The notes under the pieces are model-generated. The model did no database searches and was not told the origin of the DNA. It worked only from the letters and a program-made list of their open reading frames with translations. Of a stretch of DNA of 64,000 nt, positions 26,698-34,321 are shown in pieces (position 1 is the stretch's first letter; each line of letters begins with the position of its first letter). The stretch lies in the NCBI RefSeq assembly GCF_002868715.1, contig NZ_PKLZ01000002.1:310001-374000 (forward strand), written 5' to 3'. The translations under genes and the position numbers were made by a program. Source of the stretch: Kineobactrum sediminis (GTDB taxonomy: Bacteria > Pseudomonadota > Gammaproteobacteria > Pseudomonadales > Halieaceae).

Positions 26698-26790
26698 TAA
26701 ACTGCTGCTTTAGCCCTGTTGGCGTTGCATGCTGTTGTTACAGCCAGCCCCGTTACTGATGGTGCCACAAAGCTTGCCAAGGGCAAAGCA

Positions 26791-27288
26791 TTAGGCAGCG
26801 CGGGTTAGAGCGAAACTCATGATGGTAATGGGGACGCCGTTTTTATGGGTTGACCGCAGCTGCTGCCAGCCCATGCCAGCATAAAATGCGGCATGCTCGG
26901 CAGTATAGAGATACAGTGTTGTGAATCCGGCGGCAACGCCTTGTTCACAGGCGTGAAGGACCAGTCGTTTGCCCAGTCCCCTGCCGCGCCAGTCCTGGTG
27001 TACCCACAGGTTCGCCAGCCACGGGGACCAGTGGGAGTCTGTGTCCAGGTCGTGCTCAAGCAGCGAAACGGATCCCATCACCTGTTTGTCCGCGGTGAGG
27101 ACCCAGGTGGTGGGGAGCGTATCGGCGCCCGGTGGTCGTGACAGGTCTGCCGCGAAGCTGGCAATCGTATCATCGGGGTAGAGGTATTCCCATTCGCGAT
27201 AATGGTGGCCTGCCAGCTCGTCGATAGCCTGTGGGTAGCTCGCCAGGTTGAATATCACCGGGACACCGGCGCCACAGCCTTTTAGCAT
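26791..27288 (-). CDS. GNAT family N-acetyltransferase
   Basis: A 165-residue acetyl-CoA-dependent acetyltransferase. The central strand LANLWVHQDWRGRGLGKRLVLHACEQGVAAG contains the acetyl-CoA-binding R/Q-x-x-G-x-G/A motif (RGRGLG). The later beta strand and AAFYAGMGWQQL form the usual C-terminal half, including the tyrosine that often acts as general acid. The N-terminal EWEYLYPDD is seen in relatives annotated as amino-group acetyltransferases. The substrate cannot be told. No strong ribosome binding site is seen at the chosen ATG. The gene is alone between the peptide transporter operon and yaeQ. Confidence 0.88.
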   Translation of the reverse strand: MLKGCGAGVPVIFNLASYPQAIDELAGHHYREWEYLYPDDTIASFAADLSRPPGADTLPTTWVLTADKQVMGSVSLLEHDLDTDSHWSPWLANLWVHQDWRGRGLGKRLVLHACEQGVAAGFTTLYLYTAEHAAFYAGMGWQQLRSTHKNGVPITIMSFALTRAA

Positions 27289-27367
27289 TGTGTTGCTAAC
27301 CTGTGTTGCTCTGTTGATTCAAGGATACTCCCCATCATGTTGTCCCGTCGCGATACTGTTTGAACGA

Positions 27368-27907
27368 TCAGTTCTTGAGCACTGTGGGCGCTACTGTAAT
27401 GGACTGGCCCTCGCCGGTCAGCCATGCCTCTGCGCCGGACAGGGTGCATTGCAGTGACATTCCCGGCCGGGCAATGGCCGCCAGCGCCTTGCTGCTGTCT
27501 TCGGCAACCTGCCAGATGGCGAGATGCTTGAAGCGGGCGAGAGTCGCGCCGTGCCTGGCCCACCATACCGGTACTGAGCGATCGCCATAGGTATACAGAA
27601 TGACGCCTCTGGCGCGGGAACAGGCCTTGCGCAGCCGGTCCGGATCGGGGGTGCCGACATCGATCCAGGTTTCAATCTGTCCGGTCAGGTCCTTCTGCCA
27701 CAAATCCGGTTCGTCTTCGGTACTGATACCGCGACCAAACTCCAGGCTGGTGCTGGCGTTGAGCGCAAAGGCCAGCACCCGCAGCATCATCCGTTCATCG
27801 GTTTCGGATGGGTGGCGCGCCAGGGTAAGTGCAAAATCGTGATAGAACTGGCGATCCAGATCCGCGATGTTGATATCGAGCTTGAAGATGGTGGACTTGA
27901 GAGCCAT
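27368..27907 (-). CDS. yaeQ: YaeQ family protein
   Basis: A 179-residue protein of the YaeQ family (PD-(D/E)XK-like fold), close to the 181 residues of E. coli YaeQ. The start MALKSTIFKLDINIADLDRQFY, the central FGRGISTEDEPDLW and the segment QIETWIDVGTPDPDRLRKA are family hallmarks; acidic and lysine residues in this core match the nuclease-like fold. The precise function is not established; early claims of a link to RfaH were not supported. It is monocistronic, reading away from the GNAT gene's promoter region. Confidence 0.93.
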   Translation of the reverse strand: MALKSTIFKLDINIADLDRQFYHDFALTLARHPSETDERMMLRVLAFALNASTSLEFGRGISTEDEPDLWQKDLTGQIETWIDVGTPDPDRLRKACSRARGVILYTYGDRSVPVWWARHGATLARFKHLAIWQVAEDSSKALAAIARPGMSLQCTLSGAEAWLTGEGQSITVAPTVLKN

Positions 27908-27959
27908 ATTGGGAGGGTTACCTGTTGACCGGGTCGCGCACTATAGCGAATAGCGCTCT

Positions 27960-28859
27960 CTAGGGCAGCCTTTGTTCGTCTGCCGGGCGCCGCAATAGCG
28001 GTACCAGGGCCGGTGTTTTCGCCTTGTAGCGCTGGTAATCAGGATTCTCACCCCAGCGCTGGTCGGCTTTGCGCTCCAGTAGCGGCACACCACTGACCCG
28101 GGTGAGCAGCAGGAAGACAAAAACGGGTGAAATCAGGGTCAGCCATTGCCAGCCGGACAGCGCGGGCACGGCAATAAGCGCAATGCCGCACCAGAGTACG
28201 ATCTCGCCAAAGTAGTTGGGATGGCGCGATCGGGCCCAGAGGCCTGTGTTGATGAATTGTTCGCTACCCTGTGCCTGCCTGAAAATCCGCTTCTGCCGGT
28301 CCGCCAGGACTTCAATCAGGAATCCGGCGCCCCACAGTGCAGTACCCATCAGGCCCAGCGCACCGAGCGACTGTTCGCTACCGCTGGTGATGGCGGCGAG
28401 AGCACAGCTGGCGGTAATCACCACCCAAAGCCCTTGCAGGGTCCAGGTAAACAGGAACCGTGAGGCATCAGGTTTTATTTTGTCGAAGCGCGAATCGCCC
28501 TGGTCCTGGTGGATACGGCGAAACAGGAAACTGCCCAGGCGAAGCGCCCACAGACTGATGCAAGCCGCCAGTAACAAGCTGCGGATATCTGTAGCGCCGC
28601 CCAGACCGACCGCCAGCCAGACTACTGCCAGATAAGTGGCTGAACCCGTCAGGTCGTAGAACTTCTCTGTCTGGCGCAGGTAAGCGGGCACAAAGGCAAG
28701 CCACTGCACGGCGAAGGCCAGCGCTGCACAGAGCGCAAAAACCGGCCAGCCCAGGTAGTGCACTCCGCCGTGACTACCCGCGAGCGCAATACCAACCGCC
28801 AGCAGCAGGACAAGGGCGAAGCGTAATAGTGATTGCATTGAATGTCTGGCTCGGGTCAT
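27960..28859 (-). CDS. DUF1295 / steroid 5-alpha-reductase-like membrane protein
   Basis: A 299-residue integral membrane protein of the DUF1295 family, related to steroid 5-alpha-reductases and isoprenylcysteine methyltransferases. Seven or so hydrophobic segments are seen. The conserved cytoplasmic motif NTGLWARSRHPNYFGEIVLWCG, with SRHPNYFGE as its core, and the C-terminal PLLERKADQRWGENPDYQRYK are diagnostic. These residues form the NADPH-binding site in characterised relatives. Substrates are unknown in bacteria. GGAG lies ten bases before the ATG at 28859. It follows the TPR-GGDEF gene by 20 bases in the same direction. Confidence 0.9.
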   Translation of the reverse strand: MTRARHSMQSLLRFALVLLLAVGIALAGSHGGVHYLGWPVFALCAALAFAVQWLAFVPAYLRQTEKFYDLTGSATYLAVVWLAVGLGGATDIRSLLLAACISLWALRLGSFLFRRIHQDQGDSRFDKIKPDASRFLFTWTLQGLWVVITASCALAAITSGSEQSLGALGLMGTALWGAGFLIEVLADRQKRIFRQAQGSEQFINTGLWARSRHPNYFGEIVLWCGIALIAVPALSGWQWLTLISPVFVFLLLTRVSGVPLLERKADQRWGENPDYQRYKAKTPALVPLLRRPADEQRLP

Positions 28860-28879
28860 TTTTTGCTCGCTCCTGGTCG

Positions 28880-30709
28880 TTACTCCACCGAGATTGGTTC
28901 AGCTTCTTTATCGGGGCTTTGTTTGCTGACCATAATGCGGTTGCGCCCCGACCGCTTGCCCTCGTACATGGCGTTATCCGCTCCCTGAATGGCCGCGGTA
29001 ATGTCTTCGCCAATAGCTGAAATACCAAAGGTCATGGTCATCGTCATTTTGCCGCCGGAAGTTAGTATCGGTTTGCGCTCCAGGGCCTGCCTGACCCGTT
29101 CAATCACCTTGGCGGCGGTCTCCAGGTCGGTGGCAGGATGCAGGCACAGGAATTCCTCCCCACCCCAGCGAAACACGATGTCACTATTGCGTAGTGTTTT
29201 CTGGATACGCTGTGCTACTTCGGTCAGGACCTCGTCGCCAATCTGGTGGCCATAGGTGTCATTGAGCTCTTTGAACTCATCGATGTCAGCCATTGTGAGG
29301 CTCATCGGCAGATTGTCGCGCTGGCAGCGAGCCCGCGCGTGGCGACTGATTTCGAGGAACGCCCTGCGGTTGAAAAGGCCGGTCAGGGGGTCTTTTGCCG
29401 CCAGTTCACGGATGGTGTCAACAGCGCCCTGCAATTCCCGGTTACGGGAAGAAAGTTCGTGTTGCAGAACACTTCTGGCACGGTAGGCGCGGGTTATCAG
29501 TATTACGAATATCAGTGCAGTCAACAAGATTGCCGCGGTGATGCCAAGCAGGAGATTACGACGTTCCAGCTGCTCCTGTGCCAGCAGCGCATTGAGTTGC
29601 AGCAAATCAATTTTATCTTCTGCCTGCCTTAACTCGAATCGAGCTTCAAGTTCCTCCGTGAGTTCATCCTGCTCTCTTTGGCGAGCACCTTCACGCAGCG
29701 CGAGCAGGCGTTTCAGGTAGTCCGCAGCCTCTGTTGGCTGTTGCAGGCGCAGGTGGGTATCGGCCAGCTTTTCAAGCAGCTCCAGATGTACCGTTGGCAC
29801 TGTGCGGGATGCGATATCCAGTGCTGCCAGATAGTGTTCAAGGGCGTCGTCCAGTCGCCCGCGGCCACGCTCAAGATCACCCAAAGTCATAAATATTCCA
29901 GCCAGAATACGCGGCTGGCCGGTGGTCAGTAAGTAATCCAGAGCTTTTCTGCAATTGCCGGCAGCAGGCTGTGGCTGGCCACTTTCAACCTGCAAATGGC
30001 AAATGTTAGCCAGCTGGTATCCGGCCTGAAGGGCCGCACCTCTGGCCTCAGCGAGTGACAGTGCTTCTTCGTGCAGAGTGATACCTGCTTCGGGGCCGTC
30101 TATTGCTGCGACAGCCACTGCAAGATTGCCAAGGGCAATAATTTCAAGATCGGCTTCATTGGCCTGTCGTGCAAGTGTGAGTGCCCGATCAAAATAATTG
30201 CGAGCCCTCTCTTTGCTGCCCAGAAAGTTGTGCGCCATGCCGATGGCGTTCGTTGTCCATCCCAGGTCGCCAATGGCATCGGTAGGCTCCAGCAGGGCAT
30301 GGGCTTCGTGGAATAGCGCGAGCGCGTTGGCAGGACTGCCGCTCTCGGCCTCTATCGAGCCGCTTATTCTCAGTATCCTCGCAATGCGAACAGGATCATC
30401 GTTGGCTGTCAGCAGTTGCCGGGCGCGGGTGATGTCGATTCTGGCTCGGTCGTATTCGCCCAAATCGCGGTAGAAGGATGCCCGCGCAGCCAGGAGACCG
30501 ACATTGCCGCGGTCGTCTGTGTCCCCGGTGCTGCCAATGGTGCTGCCAAGTAGTGCGATGGCGCTTTCGGGGTCGGTCTCAGCCAGCCTGCTGGCTTCGT
30601 CGATCACCTGCTGCGCACCGTAGATCGTTGCGGCCTGAGTCGCGAGCAGCAGGCCTAACAGGCAGCAGCGCCATTGGCTCGAGCAGTGCTGCAGGAAGCC
30701 TCTGCTCAT
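28880..30709 (-). CDS. TPR-repeat, membrane-anchored GGDEF diguanylate cyclase
   Basis: A 609-residue protein. A hydrophobic signal (about 15-32) leads to a periplasmic array of tetratricopeptide-like repeats (about 35-370), a coiled segment, one membrane helix (LLLGITAAILLTALIFVILIT, about 390-410) and a cytoplasmic GGDEF domain (about 440-600). The active loop is WGGEEF, a functional variant, and RNSD five residues before it is an intact inhibitory RxxD site, so c-di-GMP synthesis with feedback is expected. The TPRs probably sense a periplasmic protein or peptide. I chose the ATG at 30709 over a TTG three codons upstream; neither has a clear ribosome binding site. It is the third c-di-GMP protein in the window. 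Confidence 0.93.
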   Translation of the reverse strand: MSRGFLQHCSSQWRCCLLGLLLATQAATIYGAQQVIDEASRLAETDPESAIALLGSTIGSTGDTDDRGNVGLLAARASFYRDLGEYDRARIDITRARQLLTANDDPVRIARILRISGSIEAESGSPANALALFHEAHALLEPTDAIGDLGWTTNAIGMAHNFLGSKERARNYFDRALTLARQANEADLEIIALGNLAVAVAAIDGPEAGITLHEEALSLAEARGAALQAGYQLANICHLQVESGQPQPAAGNCRKALDYLLTTGQPRILAGIFMTLGDLERGRGRLDDALEHYLAALDIASRTVPTVHLELLEKLADTHLRLQQPTEAADYLKRLLALREGARQREQDELTEELEARFELRQAEDKIDLLQLNALLAQEQLERRNLLLGITAAILLTALIFVILITRAYRARSVLQHELSSRNRELQGAVDTIRELAAKDPLTGLFNRRAFLEISRHARARCQRDNLPMSLTMADIDEFKELNDTYGHQIGDEVLTEVAQRIQKTLRNSDIVFRWGGEEFLCLHPATDLETAAKVIERVRQALERKPILTSGGKMTMTMTFGISAIGEDITAAIQGADNAMYEGKRSGRNRIMVSKQSPDKEAEPISVE

Positions 30710-30795
30710 GCCGGGCAAAGCGAACCAGGGGCTGCCTGGAGTGGTGCGGCGATACTGTGTAGTGGCTGCAAAAAATCCATGCGCGGCGACACCGT

Positions 30796-31644
30796 TCAGT
30801 GAGTGGCGGTAATAAACCAGACGGCGCCCGGCAGGCGCATTTCGCCGTCGATGAACCAGGGTGTCATGGCTTGCGTGGCTCCATGGTACACAGCCTGACG
30901 CACTGTATCACTTTCATCCTGCAGCAGGCGACTGACCGGGCCCATGTTCAGCATGTCCCGGACTGTTGCATCAAGGTTGCCGTTGTTGCTCCAGCACATG
31001 TTGACGGCATGTGGTGCTATCGCAATCTCCTTCAGCCCCGCCTGCTCCAGCACAGTACGGACACGCAGCGGATCGGCAAAGGCAAAGGGGCCGGGTGCAT
31101 TCGGTGCTGGTGGTTCCGGTGGAGCCACGTGTTCAAGAGCGGCCTGCAGCGGTATCAAGGCCCAGGGGTTATCGGGTAGCCGTTGCCAGCAGCAAAAGGC
31201 CAGCTTTGCACCCGGTGCCAGCGCCGTGCGCATATTGCTGAATGCCGCTGCCGGGTCGTCAAAAAACATCACCCCAAACCGGGAAAACAGCAGGTCGAAA
31301 TTGCGCTCACCAAAACTGTGCGTTGCTGCGTCCGCCTGCAGGAACTCCACCTGGTGGCCAGTCGCCGGATCGGCTGCCGCGCGCTGCCTGGCTACCTCCA
31401 GCATCGGCGTGGAGATATCGACGCCCAGCACCGTCGATCCGGGTCCGAGATGTTCGGCCAGCATGAGGGTTTCACTTCCGCCACCACAACCAACGTCCAG
31501 CGCCCTGGAGCAGTCCTGGACTTTGGCATGCGCCAGCAGGTCGCGGGCGATGGGCGCAAGCATGGTCGCCATCATGGCGTCCTTTGCTGCCCACTTGCGG
31601 CCCGCTTCCCCATTCCAGTATGCGATCTGCTCTTCGTTGCTCAT
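30796..31644 (-). CDS. Class I SAM-dependent methyltransferase
   Basis: A 282-residue cytoplasmic methyltransferase. Motif I is ALDVGCGGGSETL, motif II is TVLGVDIS and the post-motif acidic residue lies in FLQADAATHSF, so the SAM site is complete. The remainder (LLFSRFGVMFFDDPAAAFSNMRTALAPGAKLAFCCWQ) is typical of the UbiE/COQ5-like group acting on small molecules. The acceptor is unknown. The start has a good GAGGGAAG upstream. The gene is divergent from the short-chain dehydrogenase gene, with about 150 bases between. Confidence 0.9.
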   Translation of the reverse strand: MSNEEQIAYWNGEAGRKWAAKDAMMATMLAPIARDLLAHAKVQDCSRALDVGCGGGSETLMLAEHLGPGSTVLGVDISTPMLEVARQRAAADPATGHQVEFLQADAATHSFGERNFDLLFSRFGVMFFDDPAAAFSNMRTALAPGAKLAFCCWQRLPDNPWALIPLQAALEHVAPPEPPAPNAPGPFAFADPLRVRTVLEQAGLKEIAIAPHAVNMCWSNNGNLDATVRDMLNMGPVSRLLQDESDTVRQAVYHGATQAMTPWFIDGEMRLPGAVWFITATH

Positions 31645-31796
31645 AACGCTTCCCTCGTCGTGTTTGCTGTTGTTACTGGAGATGGACCCGTACCGGTTAA
31701 TTACTTCCTTACTGGCAACCTTTCAGGGGCCTCTTCCCTGTCTGGACAAGGAACGGGATAATGATGCCCGGTTGATCATACCCCAGGGAGATAATA

Positions 31797-32654
31797 ATGC
31801 GTGACCAAACTGGCAGAAAAGGCGATGCATTTCAGGATCAGGTCGTCTGGATTACCGGCGCTTCATCCGGTATTGGCGCCGCACTCGTACATGAATTTAT
31901 CGACCAGGGCGCCCGTGTTGTGCTGTCGGCACGGCGGGAGAGCGAGCTGAACAACGTCAGCCGGGAGTGTGTCGAAGGCGGTTGTGATGCCGCCAGGTTG
32001 CTGGTGTTGCCGCTGGATGTGACCCACTATGATGCCATGCCTGCAGCCGTGCAGCAGGTACTTGATACCTTTGGCGGTATCGATCTGCTGATCAACAATG
32101 CCGGCCTGTCCCAGCGTTCGTTATGCCTGGACACGGACATGGATGTTTACCGGCAGTTGCTCGAGGTGGATGTGCTGGGTCAGATAGCACTGACCAAGTC
32201 CGTATTGCCCCATATGGTGACCCGTGGCAGCGGCCATCTCGCGGTGACTGCCAGCGTGGCGGGTAAAGTAGGCGCACCGTTGCGCACGGGTTACTGCGCA
32301 GCCAAGCACGCGGTCATGGGCTTTTTTGATGCCCTGCGTACCGAAGTGGCACACCAGAACATCAGGGTCACCACGATCATACCGGGCTTCATCCGCACCG
32401 ATATCGCGCGCAATGCACTTACCGGCACCGGGGCTCCCGCGGGAATGGCCGATGGTGACATTGACGGTGGCATGGACGTGCAGGCCTGCGCTCGCATGAT
32501 TGTTGATGGGTTCGTGGCGGGCCAGGAGGAAATTGATGTGGGAGTGGGCCCGGAGATGGATTTACTGAAACTCAAGCGCGATAACCCCACGGCCGCTTTT
32601 CGGCTGATGGAGGCCATGGCGGCAGACGCCCTGACAAGTCGCGCGGCCGAATAG
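31797..32654 (+). CDS. SDR family NAD(P)-dependent oxidoreductase (DHRS7-like)
   Basis: A 285-residue classical short-chain dehydrogenase. The cofactor motif is WITGASSGIGAAL; LINNAGLSQRS is the NNAG motif; the active site consists of the serine in AVTASVAGK and YCAAKHAV (YxxxK). The PG motif appears as TTIIPGFIRTDIA. The GLSQRS segment and C-terminal ERLM-like end resemble the DHRS7/YqjQ group of membrane-associated or lipid-active reductases. AGGGAG precedes the ATG at proper distance. No functional partner is adjacent apart from the divergent methyltransferase. Confidence 0.9.
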   Translation: MRDQTGRKGDAFQDQVVWITGASSGIGAALVHEFIDQGARVVLSARRESELNNVSRECVEGGCDAARLLVLPLDVTHYDAMPAAVQQVLDTFGGIDLLINNAGLSQRSLCLDTDMDVYRQLLEVDVLGQIALTKSVLPHMVTRGSGHLAVTASVAGKVGAPLRTGYCAAKHAVMGFFDALRTEVAHQNIRVTTIIPGFIRTDIARNALTGTGAPAGMADGDIDGGMDVQACARMIVDGFVAGQEEIDVGVGPEMDLLKLKRDNPTAAFRLMEAMAADALTSRAAE

Positions 32655-32719
32655 TATCGGTAACAATCACTCTCTACTGCGGCTGTGGCCTGTTGTCGTG
32701 GCCGCAGACAGCAGGCTGA

Positions 32720-32971
32720 TTAACTGGTGATTTCGGGCGTCGCCGAGAGTATCTGGTGAATCGCCTGTAACTGCTCTGCCGCCTCGTGCCCGAGCGGCGT
32801 TAAAAAACCGCCATCGGCATGATCGACCAGTTTTTTGTCAAACAGGCGTTTTGCGGCGGCGACCACCTCCGGTGCGGCGTTGCTGTGAATTTTCAATCCG
32901 ACCTGCGCACTGCTCAGGTCGAATTTCAGTAACAGGTCCAGTTCATCAATCATCTCGGGTGTCAGGTTCAT
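32720..32971 (-). CDS. TIGR02647 family small protein
   Basis: An 83-residue protein matching a small conserved gammaproteobacterial family, recognised by MNLTPEMIDELDLLLKFDLSS, VGLKIHSNAAPEVVAAAKRLFDKKLV and GGFLTPLGHEAAEQ. The pattern of helices followed by a short beta turn (DGGFLT) suggests a winged-helix-like DNA-binding fold, though its role is not established. I set the start at the ATG at 32971, preceded by AAGGA, ten codons inside the longest frame. It is monocistronic. Confidence 0.85.
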   Translation of the reverse strand: MNLTPEMIDELDLLLKFDLSSAQVGLKIHSNAAPEVVAAAKRLFDKKLVDHADGGFLTPLGHEAAEQLQAIHQILSATPEITS

Positions 32972-33055
32972 CGCTTGGCGTCCTTGTCTTGTCGAGGCCA
33001 CAGCATAGACGAATATTGCCCGGCAGGCTGCATTTCGTCGCCGTGGCGGTATTGA

Positions 33056-34228
33056 CTACCTGATCTCTTCGCGAGCCACCGGTTCCAGGCGTACGATGGC
33101 CGAGGGGTCAGCCCTGCGATCATCAAGCGCAATATAGATGAAGCCGTCGGGCCCCACTCGCACGTCTCTAACACGTCCCAGGCCTTTTACCAGGGTCTCC
33201 TCGCGAATGACCGACTGGTCCTCCAGTTCGAGCAGGGCAATCTGCTGCCCTGCCAGTCCGCCCGCGAGCAGGTGTCGGCGCCAGTTGTGGAACGCATTGG
33301 CCTCGTAGAGGGCGAGCCCGGAAGTGGCTATGGAGGGCACCCAGATTTTGCGCGGCTGGATCATACCCTCGCGGTGCGTTGCCTCATGGATGGCTTTTCC
33401 GGAGCCATAGTTGACCCCGTAACCGATCACGGGCCAGCCGTAATTGCCACCGGGTTCAATGAGGTTCAGTTCATCCCCACCCTGGGGTCCGTGCTCGGTA
33501 ATCCACAGGTTGCCGGTGCTGGAATCGAACACCATTCCCTGGGGACTGCGATGACCGTAACTCCAGATTTCGGGCAGTGCATTTTCGCGGTCGACAAATG
33601 GGTTGTCGGCGGGGACACTGCCGTCTTCGCGCAAGCGCACGACGACTCCGTGGTGATCGGCAAGAGATTGTGCCGGGTGGTCCTCAAGATCCCCGGAGGG
33701 CGGCACCTGGCGGTCACCCACGGTGATAAATACATGGCCGTTGTCGTCGAATGCGATACGCGAACCATAATGGCCCCGGCCGCGGGTTTTGGCCTCGAAG
33801 ATCTCCTCAATATTTCGCAGTTGGCCCTGTTCATAGCGGCCACGGATCACGGCGGTGGTTGACTCATCGTTCGCCAGTGGCTTGGAGTAACTGAGGTAGA
33901 GCAACCGGTTAAGGGCGAAAGCAGGATGTGGAACAACATCAAGCAAGCCGCCCTGGCCACGATAGAATACTTCGGGCACGCCTTCAACGGGGTCTTCGAG
34001 CAGCTCACCATTGCGAATCACCCGCAATCGTCCGGGCTGTTCGGTAACCAGCATTTCACCGTCGGGAAGGAAGGCCATCGACCAGGGGCGGATCAGTCCT
34101 TCGGCCACGGTGACAACGCGGTAATCGTGGTAAGCCGAGTAGCGTGTATCATCTGCGCTGGCGGTGAGCGCACAGCACAGGGTGAGGGCAGCGAGTAAGG
34201 CTTTTCGGGCAACGGTGGCAGTTAGCAT
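33056..34228 (-). CDS. Periplasmic PQQ-dependent aldose sugar dehydrogenase (YliI/Asd-like)
   Basis: A 390-residue exported enzyme with a six-bladed beta propeller of the glucose/sorbosone dehydrogenase family. A signal peptide (about residues 1-19, ending LTASAD) directs it to the periplasm. Family landmarks are GLIRPWSMAFLPDGEMLVTEQPGRL, the catalytic/PQQ region FDDNGHVFITVGDR, YGHRSPQGMVFD and ITEHGPQGGDELNLIEPGGNYGWP. Such enzymes oxidise aldose sugars using pyrroloquinoline quinone and calcium. No PQQ synthesis genes are visible, so cofactor supply is unproven. AAGGAG lies five bases before the ATG at 34228, which fixes the start. Confidence 0.9.
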   Translation of the reverse strand: MLTATVARKALLAALTLCCALTASADDTRYSAYHDYRVVTVAEGLIRPWSMAFLPDGEMLVTEQPGRLRVIRNGELLEDPVEGVPEVFYRGQGGLLDVVPHPAFALNRLLYLSYSKPLANDESTTAVIRGRYEQGQLRNIEEIFEAKTRGRGHYGSRIAFDDNGHVFITVGDRQVPPSGDLEDHPAQSLADHHGVVVRLREDGSVPADNPFVDRENALPEIWSYGHRSPQGMVFDSSTGNLWITEHGPQGGDELNLIEPGGNYGWPVIGYGVNYGSGKAIHEATHREGMIQPRKIWVPSIATSGLALYEANAFHNWRRHLLAGGLAGQQIALLELEDQSVIREETLVKGLGRVRDVRVGPDGFIYIALDDRRADPSAIVRLEPVAREEIR

Positions 34229-34275
34229 GTGGACTCCTTGAAGAGACAAGAAAGCACATTATAGCCCTACTGAAG

Positions 34276-34311
34276 GCCGCAGGCCCAAACTGCGGGAGTT
34301 GCTCCTGCGGC
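34276..34311. repeat. Inverted repeat between the sugar dehydrogenase and the metalloprotease
   Basis: GCCGCAGG (34276-34283) pairs with CCTGCGGC (34304-34311) around a 20-base loop, which itself contains a second CCGCAG/CTGCGG pairing. It lies just downstream of the metalloprotease stop and before the sugar-dehydrogenase gene. It may act as a terminator without a T-run, or be a REP-like element. Confidence 0.4.
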
Positions 34312-34321
34312 GCTTCGCCGG